Part shown: positions 9,661 to 19,250 of the stretch, one piece after another | Layout of the letters: every line of letters begins with the position of its first letter | Position numbering within the stretch: the stretch's first letter is position 1 | DNA from: Symbiodinium natans | Taxonomy: Eukaryota > Sar > Dinophyceae > Suessiales > Symbiodiniaceae | Length of the DNA stretch: 40,000 bases | Direction: 5' to 3' | Assembly (NCBI GenBank): GCA_905221605.1 | Contig: CAJNDS010002490.1 | Coordinates: 1,115,001 to 1,155,000, forward strand | Program-made: the position numbers and the translations under genes | The notes under the pieces: model-generated | Seen by the model: the letters and a program-made list of their open reading frames with translations, nothing else | What the model was told of the DNA's origin: nothing | Database searches by the model: none

Positions 9661-9694
9661 TCACTGACGCCGCCCCGCTGTTGCTGGGGTCGGC

Positions 9695-10165
9695 GGATAT
9701 ATTATATACATTTCTATATCCCGAAATACACCACCTCCCTATATATATATATATATTTATTTATTTATTGTATACCCTTCAAGGGATTATAGAGGGTACC
9801 TCCCCATATATACCCTTTAAGGGATTATATAGGGTACCCCACATTCTCCCCATTCCCTACCACGAACCTGCCAGAGCCAGGCGGCAAGCGGCCTGCGGCC
9901 ATGGCTCCGTGGCAGTACCTGCGCAGCCGCCCCTCCGGGCTGGTGCCCCTCAGGGCCTCTAGGGTTCAGCGCAAGGGCTCCGGAATGTTAAATGCATGTA
10001 TAATCACACATAAACAGTATATATATATATAAACACACACATATATACACTCACACACACATATATATATATATACATATACAGAATGTACTGTTTGTAA
10101 TACTCTAAATGACACTATGCTATGTTACAGTACATATGTGTATATATATATATATATTTTCCAGT
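9695..10165. other. AT microsatellites around a GC-rich island
   Basis: TA-rich microsatellite is found at 9739-9770 and 10015-10165. A repeated pair, ACCCTTCAAGGGATTATAGAGG (9774, shortened form) and ACCCTTTAAGGGATTATATAGG (9818, same), suggests an inverted-repeat element. The GC-rich island 9862-9960 can read PGGKRPAAMAPWQYLRSRP but has no family match I know. Confidence 0.4.
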
Positions 10166-10556
10166 TAGGGGGTATGGAGCTTATTCACTTACACCCCAGA
10201 TGAGGTTGTTGAGGGGTTGCCAGAATTGAGTTGGTTCAAGGGCTTTTGGGTTTCGGGATCAGGGGAGGGAGATTCCAAACGCGCCGAGCGCCTTGAAGCC
10301 ATGGTTGTTGGGCTTATTGAATTTAAAAGGGGGCTGCCGAAACTTGAAACCCCAAACCCTACACAGATCCCGGACCCCAAAATCCCATAAACCCGAAACC
10401 CTTAGATTAAACCCATATAACCCCTTATAAACCCTATACGCTACAAACCCAAGCCCATGAATTGGCGCCCTAATAGCCTAAACCCGAAGTGAGCCTTAAA
10501 TCCTATACTCCTAAACCCTAAACCCTAAACCCTGCACCTTTGTTCTGCGGTCCCAG

Positions 10557-10610
10557 AGAGGTGGTCTGCGTGGCGCAGCCTGGGGAGGTCATCTTTGTGC
10601 CCGCGGGATG
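10557..10610 (+). CDS. JmjC-domain exon
   Basis: After CCCAG| the frame reads EVVCVAQPGEVIFVPAGW. The pattern P-G-E-x-(I/V)-F-V-P-x-G-W is the hallmark just before the second metal-binding His of JmjC oxygenases of the JMJD6/PSR type. The next base pair gives a GC donor option. Flanked by CCCTAAA upstream (to 10530) and TTTAGGG downstream (from 10677). The remaining exons of the gene were not found, so it may be very dispersed or a fragment. Confidence 0.55.
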
Positions 10611-10924
10611 GCGGCCGGGGATGTGAAAATTCAGCGCGCGGCGGCGTTGTTTTTTTTTGGGCTAAAGCTACCGCGGTTTAGGGTTTAGGGTTTAGGGTTT
10701 GGGGTTTCGGGTTTCTGGTCAGTTCTCAAAATGATGGTTCCTTTTTTGGGTTCCCTAAACACTAGGGGCCGCCTCAAAAAGGTAGCAGAGGATGTTTAGA
10801 GACTCCCCATCTTAGATCCGTCATCAAAATGAATGTTTAGATGAAAGGGGTAAGATGATCGGAGGTGGCAAAAGTAAGAATGAAGAACGGCCAGTTGTTT
10901 GCAGGTGCGCCGTTACATAGGTTG

Positions 10925-11459
10925 CTAAACCCTAAACCCTAATCTTAAAACCTCTAGACCCTTTGGAGCACTAAATTCCTAAACCCTAGCCCTAAACCCT
11001 AAACCCTAAACCCTAGAAACCTATAAGTCCTTTGGAGCACTGCGAGAACGGAGGTGGCATGCTACTTGGAACTTGGATGACCTCAGCCTCGGGGCAGGCT
11101 GGGCCCTGAAAATATAACCCTCTGTCCTTGAAACCCTGCAACCCTGTGACCCTAGAACCCTGCAACCCTGTAGCCCTATAACCCTCAGGGAAGATTGGAG
11201 CCCTAAACCCCAAACCCTAAACCCTCAACACTGAACACTGAACCCTGAACCCTGAACCCTGAACCATGAACCCTAACCCTAAACCCTAAACCCTAAACCC
11301 TAAACCCTAAACCCTAAACCCTAAACCCTAAACCCTAAACCCTAAACCCTAAACCCTAAACCCTAAAACCTAAACCCTAAACCCTAAACCCTAAACCCTA
11401 AACCCTAAACCCTAAACCCTAAACCCTAAACCCTAAACCCTAACCCTAAACCCTAAACC
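10925..11459 (-). repeat. CCCTAAA arrays with AACCCTG(C/T) variants
   Basis: Perfect CCCTAAA runs at 11270-11459, degenerate CCCTGCAA and CCCTGTGA forms at 11130-11190, and short blocks at 10925-11015. An ACCTATAAGTCCTTTGGAGC segment near 11025 resembles CTCTAGACCCTTTGGAGC near 10950, a small dispersed duplication with GGAGCACT. Confidence 0.9.
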
Positions 11460-11476
11460 TTGGGGCAGGCTGGGAG

Positions 11477-11540
11477 GGGGGCGACTCCGCCAAATGGAGC
11501 CCCGAGCTGCATGCCGTCGCGGATGGCGACGTGGCCCGGC
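11477..11540 (+). CDS. Ankyrin-type exon (SPELHAVADGDVAR)
   Basis: The frame reads GDSAKWSPELHAVADGDVAR, resembling the first helix of an N-terminal ankyrin repeat (x-L-H-x-A-V-x-D-G-D-x-x-x-V). CCCTAAA arrays end at 11459 and TTTAGGG starts at 11561. Boundaries are approximate; a GC donor near 11541 is possible. Confidence 0.4.
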
Positions 11541-11560
11541 CGGAATATATACTGCTTGGG

Positions 11561-12060
11561 GGGTTTAGGGTTTAGGGTTTAGGGTTTAGGGTTTAGGGTT
11601 TAGGGTTTAGGGTTTAGGGTTTCCAATCTTTATTGAGTGCTTCGGGGGTGAGCTGTACGAATAAGCCACTCATAAGCCCCTGAAGTGCCCTAATATGATT
11701 ATAAGTACAGTTGTAAGTACAGTTATAATGGATAAATAAGTACCATGAACCTCCAAGTAGGGTTCAGGGTTTAGGGCCGGCTTAGGGTTGAGGGTTTAGG
11801 GTTTCGGGCTTAGGACTCAGGGTGAAGGGCTCTCCTGGCTGCCGGTTTAGGGCTTAGGACTAAGGCTTTGGAAGTTCAGGGCCGGCTTTAGGGTTTAGGG
11901 TTTTAGGGTTTTAGGGTTTTAGGGTTTTAGGGTTTTGGGGTTTAGGGTTTTAGGGTTTTAGGGTTTTAGGGTTTTAGGGTTTTATTTAGGGTTTTAGGGT
12001 TTTAGGGTTTAGGGTTTTAGGGTTTTAGGGTTTAGGGTTTAGGGTTTGAGGTTCTCGGGT
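11561..12060 (+). repeat. TTTAGGG and GTTTTAGG arrays
   Basis: Perfect TTTAGGG at 11561-11622; an 8-bp GTTTTAGG register (GGGTTTTA) dominates 11890-12030, a local homogenised variant. A solo inverted-repeat end (11690-11759) lies between. Confidence 0.9.
11690..11759 (+). mobile_element. Solo right part of the TACTTGAAGG family
   Basis: TATGATTATAAGTACAG, a repeated TAAGTACAGTTATAA motif and the terminal GTACCATGAACCTCCAAGTA match the right arm of the 791-947 element. The left arm is missing or decayed, and a TTTAGGG block lies on each side. Confidence 0.6.
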
Positions 12061-12364
12061 CTAGGATTCACGGTTGGGTTGCCGTAAGGACACTACAAAC
12101 CCTGAACCCTCAAGACCCTTACGAGCCTAAACCCTGAAACCCTGAAACCCAAACCCCAATGCCTAAAACCCGAAAATCTTAACACCCTAAAACCTGGAAC
12201 CTTAAACCCTTATCCCAAAACCCTAAACCCCTATAACCCTAGACCTTAAACCCCTTAAGGGCCTCAAGACCCTAGGATCCCGAATCCTTTAAGAGCTTAG
12301 GGCGCCTAAACGGTTGAGATCCCTGAAGCCTTAAGATCCCTGTTGAGGCGCTTAGGATCCCTAA

Positions 12365-12560
12365 AGCCTAGGACCCGGAGTAGGCCCTTATTTCCTTTTT
12401 TTTGTTATTTGTTTTATTCTTATTTATACTGTTACTTTTATTTATTTGTTGTTATTATTATTGTATATATGTATATATGTTTTTGTTTTTTTGTTGGGGG
12501 GGGGGTTGGGGTTCCCTTGTAATCCCCTTAAAGCCAACGGTTACTCCTAGGTCTGGTTCA
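12365..12560 (+). mobile_element. Copy of the 37731-37846 element, interrupted by AT-rich DNA
   Basis: The ends CTAGGACCCGGAGTAGGCCCT and GGTTACTCCTAGG (shortened here) match the element within intron 10 of the sarcosine dehydrogenase gene. About 90 bp of T/A-rich sequence (TTATT- and TATATG-type) lies between the left and right parts. No coding function is seen. Confidence 0.5.
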
Positions 12561-12842
12561 GAACTTTGTTGGAGCTCCAGGATCCCTAGAGCCCTCAGCT
12601 CCCCAAAGCCTGAAGACCCTGTAGGAGCCTGTAGGAGCTATAGGATCCCTAAACCCTTAAGACCCTTAGGAGCCCTAGTAGGATCCCTACACCCTTATAA
12701 GACCCCTTTAGGAGCCATAGGATCCCCAAACCCATGGGCCAAGGTCACCCAAATCCGTCACTTCCTGAGCACACAGACAGTGACCAAGCCACTTGGCTTT
12801 GACTTGGACAGTGCTTCAAACTTTGGGCCCTCATCCCAGTAG
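12561..12842 (+). other. Degenerate AGGATCCCTAAA-type repeat and unique end
   Basis: The motif TAGGATCCC(C/T)(A/T)A plus GACCCT(G/T)(A/T)AGGAGCC recurs at 12580, 12648, 12680 and 12718 (about every 35-65 bp), continuing a similar series at 12285-12370. A frame is open from 12402 to 12842 but spans these repeats and AT-rich DNA, so I do not call a gene. Confidence 0.4.
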
Positions 12843-12955
12843 ACTCTTGTATACATATAGATATATGATATATATATATATATACCCATTGAGAGAGAGA
12901 GTAGAGAGAGAGACTCAGAGAGAGATACCAAAGAAATCCCGAATCTCGAAAGCCA
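12843..12955 (+). repeat. AT and GAGA microsatellites
   Basis: A TATATA run (12855-12884) is followed by GAGAGAGAGTAGAGAGAGAG (12890-12925). No gene. Confidence 0.7.
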
Positions 12956-13193
12956 AGCCCTAAGCCCTAAACCTTAAAACCCTAAACGCTAAACTCTGAA
13001 CCCTAAACCCGAAACCCTAAACCCTAAACCCTAAACCCTAAACCCTAAACCCTAAACCCTAAACCCTAAACCCTAAACCCTAAACCCTAAACCCTAAACC
13101 CTAAACCCTAAACCCGAAACCCTAAACCCTAAACCCTAAACCCTAAACCCTAAACCCTAAACCCTAAACCCTAAACCCTAAACCCTAAACCCT
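12955..13193 (-). repeat. CCCTAAA array
   Basis: About 185 bp of almost perfect units (13008-13193) with two CCCGAAA variants, ending just before an ankyrin exon. Confidence 0.95.
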
Positions 13194-13201
13194 GAAGCGA
13201 G

Positions 13202-13280
13202 GCCAGCCCTGGTGCTGGCGGCCAGAACGGGGCGGCTGCACGTCCTGGAGATGTTGATGTGCCAGGCCAGGGCACACATC
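13202..13280 (+). CDS. Ankyrin-repeat exon (LAARTGRLHVLEMLM)
   Basis: After GCGAG| the frame reads PALVLAARTGRLHVLEMLM then CQARAHI, a full ankyrin helix-turn-helix (A-A-x-x-G-x-x-x-V-x-x-L-L). It lies between a 240-bp CCCTAAA array and a 75-bp TTTAGGG array. Confidence 0.55.
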
Positions 13281-13289
13281 TATATGCAC

Positions 13290-13412
13290 ACATGCGGGTT
13301 TAGGGTTTAGGGTTTAGGGTTTAGGGTTTAGGGTTTAGGGTTTAGGGTTTAGGGTTTAGGGTTTATGCATGCATCCTTGCGGACAGTTCCCTAAACCCTA
13401 AACTCTAGGCTG
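13290..13412. repeat. TTTAGGG array then short CCCTAAA
   Basis: TTTAGGG from 13296 to 13365, unique ATGCATGCATCC and GCGGACAG, then CCCTAAACCCTAAACTC to the 13409 exon. It forms a minimal intron-sized G...C pair between two ankyrin-like exons. Confidence 0.85.
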
Positions 13413-13475
13413 GCGGCCGCGACCTCCTTGAGAGACACTCCGCATCTGCGGCGATTGCTGCAGCCAGGACCTGCA
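13409..13475 (+). CDS. Ankyrin-like exon (LAAATSLRDTPHLRRLLQ)
   Basis: After CTCTAG|, formed within a CCCTAAA-like run, the frame reads LAAATSLRDTPHLRRLLQ + PGPAD, ankyrin-like but less typical. TTTAGGG begins at 13478, practically at the exon end. Confidence 0.4.
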
Positions 13476-13726
13476 GATTTAGGGTTTAGGGTTTAGGGTT
13501 AGTGGTTTAGGGTTTAGGTGTTAGCTGGAGGCTGTGCGTGGGGCTTAGGGGTTGGAGGGGCCTATAGGTTGTCTTCTAATTCTGTGGCGCTTCAGTTGTG
13601 GGAAGGCATCTTTGGGATGCCATGTTGCTACTGTCGGGGGGGGGGGGGGGGGGGACTGCCTGGGCCGCGCTGTGGCTGCGGTTTGTCGCTTTCAGGTTTG
13701 CGGTTTCGAGCTCAGACTTCTGCGAG

Positions 13727-13841
13727 GAGTGGCCACATCAGCGTGATGGACTTGCTCTGGGAGCAGGGCTTTGACCGCATGCTGCAGGCGCGCCTCCAAG
13801 CCCTACAACGCCCGGAAGTTCTCTCAAGAGTAGTCGCCAGA
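13727..13841 (+). CDS. Ankyrin-repeat exon (GHISVMDLLWEQG)
   Basis: The frame reads RSGHISVMDLLWEQGFDRML and continues QARLQALQRPEVLSRVV without a stop to 13880. G-H-x-x-V-x-x-L-L-x-x-G is ankyrin-like. Here the flanking repeats are TTTAGGG upstream (13478-13530) and CCCTAAA downstream (13890-13945), the reverse of most islands. Confidence 0.45.
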
Positions 13842-13945
13842 AACCTGCAAATCCCTCGTATCCCAAACGCTAAGCCATGTACCCTATTTAAACCCTAAAC
13901 CCTAAACCCTAAACCCTAAACCCTAAACCCTAAACCCTAAACCCC

Positions 13946-14300
13946 GCATGTTTACTTTCTAGCTTCTAGTAGCAGGGCTTGGTCCAGAATGGAGACAGGG
14001 GGAAACAGTTCTAAGTTAGAAGCCTGAAGTTTAAAGCCCGGGCTCTCTCGAGAGACAAGAACCTTTGTAAGCCTGTCTTGCAGGGTTCGGTGTTCGGCAA
14101 GATTATAGGGGCGGAGGTATTTGTTTGAGTTTATGCATGGCTACCAGAAACTACCCATACAGCTGCTGGAAGACATGCCTGTGTAGTCCCGACAGGTAAA
14201 GAGATGGTCGTCATAGGATCGTCCTTTTGGGTCTGGTTTGCTTGACACCGATCCGATTGCATGAGGATGCCTCTAAAAACTTCAACAACTCCCAGAAGCA
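13946..14300. other. Unique region without a supported gene
   Basis: After the CCCTAAA block ending 13944 the DNA is unique. A CTTGCAG|GGTTCGGTG acceptor-like site (14084) opens only 14 codons. Nothing is called. Confidence 0.3.
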
Positions 14301-14369
14301 GCCTGCCTCAACCCTACTAGGTGTTAGGTAAGTGTTGCAAAAGGGCATGCTGATGCGCTCCCTGCGCAG

Positions 14370-14434
14370 GCGAGCGACAGTGGCACCACGGCTTTACATG
14401 AAGCTGCGCGTTGCGGAAGGCGGAAGTGCCCTGC
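14370..14434 (+). CDS. Ankyrin-repeat exon (GTTALHEAARCG)
   Basis: After CTGCGCAG| the frame reads ASDSGTTALHEAARCGRRKC, containing the G-x-T-A-L-H-x-A-A-x-x-G ankyrin signature. The 3' border is uncertain (a GA donor after TTGCG is possible). Confidence 0.55.
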
Positions 14435-14786
14435 GAGCTTGACCTAAACCCTAAACCTTGGACTGTGGGGAGATTCCCCGCTACTGGCCGAAAGCCCTTA
14501 CTAGTCCTAGAGCCCTGAAACCCCAATGCTTGAGTCTTGGGCAGCAGGCTCGCCGCCGTGGCGTGGTTGGTCTCCCACAAGGCAAGGACAGGGGGTTTAG
14601 GGTTTAGGGTTTAGGGGTTTAGGGCTTAGGGTAACGAACTTATTCAGGGTCTAGGGTATGCAACACTGCAAGACTCCAGGACCCCTGCTGCTGCCCTCCT
14701 CACTCCTTTGTTAAAGGTTCGCTTCCAATAGCACCCAGTTTAGCCCAAAAAGGAAGATCCCCTGTTTGCTTCCTATGTTACCGCAG

Positions 14787-14843
14787 GGCACCTGGATCAG
14801 GTTCCTCAGCACATCTTGGAGATGTGCAGTCCCAGCAACAGTT
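14787..14843 (+). CDS. Possible ankyrin-like exon (GHLDQVPQHILE)
   Basis: After ACCGCAG| one frame reads GHLDQVPQHILEMCSPSNS before a stop. It resembles the second half of an ankyrin repeat, but the match is weak. Confidence 0.25.
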
Positions 14844-15039
14844 GACTAGGGGTTATAAGGGTTGTTGGGTCAATAGGGCAAATAGGGATGATCCGGCTCA
14901 CAGCGTGAATACTAGGACCTTTAGGCGCTTGTAGATTTCAAGGGCTGAGGAACTTGCCCCAGAAGGTTCCTCCATCGGGTGAACTTGGGAGTCAAACTTC
15001 CAGTGACCCAAAAGCCTCGGCTTGTGGGCGGTAGGCAGA

Positions 15040-15110
15040 CTGCGCCACGCTCGACAACAGCTCTTCGAAGCCTGGCCGGAATTTGAGGACTGGCGCCGGC
15101 CTGCAGTTGG
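15040..15110 (+). other. Candidate exon, unrecognised (ARQQLFEAWPEFEDW)
   Basis: One frame reads LRHARQQLFEAWPEFEDWRR with good codon content, preceded by GGCAG| at 15037. No family is evident. Confidence 0.3.
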
Positions 15111-15516
15111 CCTCCTATACCTTAAACAGCCTTAAACCCTAGGCCCTGTAGCATAAGCAGCCTCTAGGGCCCTGCAGCTGCAAGCCCCTGCAAGATATGA
15201 CCTCCTAAGAAATACATGTTTGCTTGTGGTCGCAAGCCCTAGACTCCCTAGACCCCAACTCGACGACCATCGGCTATGGGATTGGTCTCTTGGGGGCAGA
15301 GGCCGGTCGAGGCCTCTGGGGTTTAGGGTTTGGGGTTTAGGGTTTAGGGTTTAGGGTTAAGGGTGCTATCCCCTACGTTTTGCCTGCCCATCCTGCCTGA
15401 GGAGGGGTCGGGGTGGGGCATCATAGCGGCGCAGGGCGAGCGGCCCGAGTGTAGCACCGCCACTCCTCCTGCATACCCTAAACCCCAAGGCCCTAAACCC
15501 TAAACCCGAAACCAAG

Positions 15517-15593
15517 GAGTCCTTTGCATGTGGCCGCCGCCTTCGGGCAGAGCTCGGTGACCCAATTCCTCTTGGAAGCGGCTCCCTGGCAAG
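15517..15593 (+). CDS. Ankyrin-repeat exon (PLHVAAAFGQSSVTQFLLEA)
   Basis: Between CCAAG| and CAAG|GTTCAG the frame reads SPLHVAAAFGQSSVTQFLL then EAAPW, a near-complete ankyrin repeat. CCCTAAA units are directly upstream (15476-15512). Strong splice borders on both sides. Confidence 0.6.
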
Positions 15594-15837
15594 GTTCAGC
15601 CACCAAACCATCCCCAAGCCCCCTAAATAAAGCCTAAACCCTTCCTTTTAGGGCTTAGGGTTTGGGGTTTAGGGTTTAGGGTAACTGGTTTCTGGTACCC
15701 TACTAAACCTAATAATCCCTAAACCCATTGTCTTCTGGGGGCTGCCATGTGCCGTTTGGGCTTCGTTTAAGGGTTTAGGGGTTTAGGGGTTAGGGGGTTT
15801 AGGGGTTAGGGAGAGAAAAGCTGCTGTAGCTGATTCC

Positions 15838-16164
15838 CTATGGGCCTGGGTGCTTCAACCGGGACGGGGGATTAGGTAGCTGCTTGCTGCATTCTTTTCT
15901 ACAAGACCTCATGAAGCTAGGGCTTTCAGTAGCAGTAGCACCCAGACGGAGGGAACAGGACATAAACCTCCCAACAAAACATAGTAGCTGGGCAGTTGGG
16001 ATAATCAAAGGTTGCTCCTCGGTATTGTCCTTGCTACTACTCATGATACGACCAATAAGGTTTTGTTGCCACGACTTGTTGGCTTTTTTACGTGTTGGCA
16101 CATCTACAGCTGGTGCTGTTATTATCTTTATGGGTCGTGCAGCTGAGGAGGCAGAGGTAGACAT
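15838..16164 (-). CDS. Unrecognised small ORF on the minus strand
   Basis: A 108-codon frame on the minus strand begins MSTSASSAARPIKI and is rich in Ser, Lys and Pro. The plus strand is also open (15884-16189, hydrophobic in its middle), so at most one is real. There is no homology I can name and no low-complexity bias. It would be one of very few minus-strand genes here. Confidence 0.2.
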   Translation of the reverse strand: MSTSASSAARPIKIITAPAVDVPTRKKANKSWQQNLIGRIMSSSKDNTEEQPLIIPTAQLLCFVGRFMSCSLRLGATATESPSFMRSCRKECSKQLPNPPSRLKHPGP

Positions 16165-16468
16165 CCGAGACGCCCGAGGCTCCGCGTAAGCCTCTCACAG
16201 GGTTTCTGGGGCTTTTGCGGGTTCTGCAGGTTTTTTTTAAGCAGTTTGGGGAGTTTCCTCGGAGCCTGAGCCTTTAAAAATAGGTAGACCCTAAACCCTA
16301 AACCATAATCAATACCTGACTTTGTGGCGCCTGTGGCTCTGTCAAGGCCCGCAGTGTGGGTCAAAGAGGTTCTGGCTTGGCGAAGTGCGTAGGTTGGGAA
16401 GGGCCGCTGAGTTTAGGGTTTCGGGTTTAGGGTTTAGGGTTTAGGGTTTAGGCCGGCCCTTGGAAGAG

Positions 16469-16555
16469 GTGCCGCCCCCCTTCTGTTGTCTGCGCTCCAC
16501 GGCCACACCGAGACGGCGGCTGCGTTGCTGGAGGAGGGCGAAAGGGGTCACCCTG
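16469..16555 (+). CDS. Ankyrin-repeat exon (LLLSALHGHTETAAALLEEG)
   Basis: After AAGAG| the frame reads GAAPLLLSALHGHTETAAAL then LEEGERG. P-L-x-x-A-x-x-G-H-x-E-x-x-x-x-L-L-E-x-G is a good ankyrin repeat. TTTAGGG units end at 16452, just upstream, so it does not follow the C-then-G flanking pattern. Confidence 0.6.
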
Positions 16556-16736
16556 ACGGTTCTTCTGGCAAGAATGATCTGAACTAGTCTGAATGAAGGG
16601 TGAGCGTTCCCGAAACCCTCTAAAGCTCCCTGAGCCACATGTCTGGGAGTGTAAGTTCGCGTCCAGCCTCCTATGTCAGCTCCGCCCCACGAAGCCCCAA
16701 AACAACTAAACTCAACTAAACTTCTGAACGATGTGC

Positions 16737-16850
16737 CCAAAGAGCCGAATACCCCGATTCAGGAAGATACCTTAAATCATACCAAGGATTCCCCGTTTGT
16801 TTAAGGTAGATTCCTGAATTCAGTAAATGTAGGGGTTATGGGCTCTCTCG
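16737..16850 (+). mobile_element. AGAGCCCAATACCCC family, diverged copy
   Basis: The left CAAAGAGCCGAATACCCC and right GGGGTTATGGGCTCTCTCGG are recognisable, with pairing arms AGATACCTTAAATCATACC and GGTAGATTCCTGAATTC less well preserved than in 6350-6456. Confidence 0.65.
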
Positions 16851-17330
16851 GTGTCAGGTTTGGACCTAGTAACCCTTTCATTGTTGAAGGGTTCCAAGGT
16901 GTAACGGTTTTGCCAAGGTGATTTTAAGTCTAAGAAGGTTCATTGGCTTGATGGTCTAGCTGCTTAGAAGTTTAAGGTTTGCAGTTTTTGGTTTTTAAGG
17001 TGTCGCGAATACAAATTGTCAGATCTTGGAATGGCTTTGTGGCTTAAAGGGCTGCAGTTTAGGGTTTAGGGTTTAAGGAATCGTTTTGTCAGATCAGTCG
17101 GTGTCTGGCAAAGCAATATAGTATGGCACCTTATAACAAGCACCCCCAAAAGGGACCCGAATTTAGAGAGAACTACACCTATGTTGTTTTCCAGCTGCAA
17201 CAAAGAACTCCACGGGTCCAGGCTCGTTCTGCTCCGGTTGACGATGCCCTCTTCGAGTTTGGGGTTTTGGGTTTAGTGTCGTGGGGAACCAAACGTGTAA
17301 AACATCCCCAAGATGCCCAGAGAAATTTGC

Positions 17331-17670
17331 CCTAAACCCTAAACCTTAAACCCTAAACCCTAAACCCCAAACCCTAAACCCTAAACCCTAAACCCTAAAC
17401 CCTAAACCCTAAACCCTAAACCCACCACCCCAAACCGTAAACCCCACAGAAGTTCGTTGAAGCCCCAGGGCCGAGCCGACATCTCTGCGCGGGACTTGCA
17501 CCTTGGCAAGTAGCCCATAAAGTCTGAAACCCTTCTATAGGGTTTTAGGGTTTAGGGTTTAGGGTTTAGGGTTTAGGGTTTAGGGTTTAGGGTTTAGGGT
17601 TTAGGGTTTAGGGTTGGGGATAGGGTTTAGGGTTTGGGGTCTAGGGTCTAGGGTTTAGGGATAGCTTCTC
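17331..17670. repeat. CCCTAAA array, exon, TTTAGGG array
   Basis: CCCTAAA at 17331-17424 and TTTAGGG at 17541-17670 bracket the short ankyrin loop exon 17469-17510. Confidence 0.9.
17469..17510 (+). CDS. Short ankyrin loop exon (ADISARDLHLG)
   Basis: After CCCCAG| the frame reads GRADISARDLHLG, like the G-A-D-I-x-A-x-D-x-x-G loop between ankyrin repeats, ending GGCAAG|. CCCTAAA array upstream (17331-17424) and TTTAGGG array downstream (17541-17670). Confidence 0.45.
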
Positions 17671-17949
17671 CTTTCTTTCTTCCGGGAAACCAAAACAATG
17701 CAGCCCCTTTGCAGATATTGGATTCATTAGCAGGATATCAGCATTTCTAATGCCCATGTTGCATTTCTATCCGCGCAGCGAAGTCTCGTGAAACCTAAAC
17801 CTTAAACCAGGATGCAACAATGATCCCAGTAGCAACCGCTCCCTGCACCTCTACCCCGACGTCCAACACCCAAACCCTTTAACCCTAAACCCCGAACCTT
17901 ATCTACCCTAAACCCCCCTTAACCTCCAACCAGAATCGGAAGCCCTAAG

Positions 17950-18043
17950 GAAGGGTCGCACAGCCCTGCACAACGCGGCCTTGCGTGCCCACGCGGATGT
18001 CGCCACACGACTGCTGGCAGCGCGGGCAGACGTGAACTGCCAG
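17950..18043 (+). CDS. Ankyrin-repeat exon (GRTALHNAALRAHADVATRL)
   Basis: After CTAAG| the frame reads KGRTALHNAALRAHADVA then TRLLAARADVNCQE, a textbook ankyrin repeat with its A-D-V-N loop. Possible GA donor at 18044. Degenerate CCCTAAA lies upstream. Confidence 0.7.
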
Positions 18044-18441
18044 GAGCCACGGGCTTTAGAGGCCCCCCAAGTACCCCTTACTTGAGATGCCCTAACTAGC
18101 TACCTCCTTGAGATGCCCTCACTACCCCCATGAAGGTACACTCAGGCCCCAAGAAAAGGCATACTGGGGTCCAGGTGCAAACTTGGGTTCAGGGGTTTCA
18201 ACAGTTCAGGTGTTTGTGGGTGGACAGGTTCATCGGGCTTGCTAGGGCCTCTAAGGGGTTTATCGTTTTATTTGTCAAAACCCACAACAGCCCTAAGCCC
18301 TAAAGACGCATTTTGAATGCTTCAGGGCTTGTTTCAGGTCCAGGAATCTGGGTTTGGGGCTAGGGGTTTGGTGCACTGCGTTTGCAAAGCCCAGGTTCAG
18401 GGCTTTGAGGAGAAATCAGGGGTTTAGGGTTTAGGGTTTAG

Positions 18442-18561
18442 TCCGAGGTCTGAGGGAGCTGCCAGAAGATCTCGAAACCCTGATCCAAAGAGGTGATTCG
18501 CCGGTCTACCTTCTGACCATGCAGCATCAACCCCTGCGCCTGCCACCTCTCCCTGCCCCTT
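18442..18561 (+). CDS. Candidate exon, unrecognised (ELPEDLETLIQRGDSPVYLL)
   Basis: The frame reads LRELPEDLETLIQRGDSP then VYLLTMQHQPLRLPPLPAPY, with protein-like composition. It runs into the TACTTGGAGG element at 18562, which may act as an introner here. I do not recognise the family. Confidence 0.4.
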
Positions 18562-18835
18562 ACTTGGAGGTTCAAGGTGCTTATATGAAGCAGGGTTGAT
18601 ATTACTGTTTTTGGTGAGTGTATATAAGGTTCCTTTTTCATATTGGTGTGTGTAGACCTTGGGTGTCCTTTTGGGGGATACGAGAAATATAAACCCTACT
18701 TCATATAGCCCCAATTCTAACTGTACCCACAAGCCCCCTAAGTCCTCTAAGTAGGTTATAAGTAGACTCATACTTGTGGTTACAAGTACCCATGTAAGCC
18801 TGAGGGTCCATGTGCTACTTTGGACGTTAGGTGTT
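18562..18835 (+). mobile_element. Degenerate or composite member of the TACTTG(G/A)AGG family
   Basis: It starts TACTTGGAGGTTCAAGGTGC and contains GTTATAAGTAGACTCATAC and AAGTACCCATGTAAGCCTG near the right end, resembling a diverged copy with unrelated AT-rich sequence between. It begins inside an apparently coding stretch (18442-18561). Confidence 0.4.
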
Positions 18836-19069
18836 CCCAAAAAAATGTACGAAAAGTGGCCCCCTCTTTGTGCCACTCCAAACCTTTAAACCAACCCTAA
18901 ACCCTTCGTAACCCCAAACCCTAAACCAACCCTAAACCCTACATAACCCTAAACCCGAAACCAACCCTCGACCCGATGTTGCCCTTGTCCCTAAACCCGA
19001 AACCCTAAATCCTAAACCCTAAAATCTAAACCCTAAACCCTAAACCCTAAGCCCCTAATCTGCAGCTAG

Positions 19070-19135
19070 GACGGCCTGGGGCGGACGCCGCTTCACTTGG
19101 CTGCCCTCGGGCTGGAGGAGCTGACGGGGTCATGC
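19070..19135 (+). CDS. Ankyrin-repeat exon (DGLGRTPLHLAALGLEEL)
   Basis: After GCTAG| the frame reads DGLGRTPLHLAALGLEELTG, with the canonical G-R-T-P-L-H-L-A-A core. CCCTAAA is upstream (18960-19055), TTTAGGG downstream (19154-19240). Confidence 0.7.
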
Positions 19136-19153
19136 AGTCTACCCCGTACTAAT

Positions 19154-19250
19154 GTTTAGGGTTTAGGGTTTAGGGTTTAGGGTTTAGGGTTTTATATTAG
19201 GGTTTAAGGTTTAGGGTTTAGGGTTTAGGGTTTAGGGTGATATATTTGCT
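19154..19250 (+). repeat. TTTAGGG array
   Basis: Perfect units interrupted once by TTTTATATTAGGG. It follows the ankyrin exon at 19070-19135 by 18 bp. Confidence 0.9.

Noticed and set aside
8566-9664. Long proline-rich (minus) and glycine-rich (plus) open frames
   Set aside because: They are overlapping frames of a G-rich low-complexity tract. All frames are open because stop codons need A and T together, which are rare here.
12402-12842. 146-codon plus-strand frame
   Set aside because: Its start is an AT-rich hydrophobic stretch between the halves of a mobile element and the rest covers AGGATCCC-type repeats; there is no domain or splice support.
18424-18876. 150-codon minus-strand frame
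   Set aside because: It spans an inverted-repeat-like element and TTTAGGG repeat, and the plus strand of 18442-18561 has better protein character.
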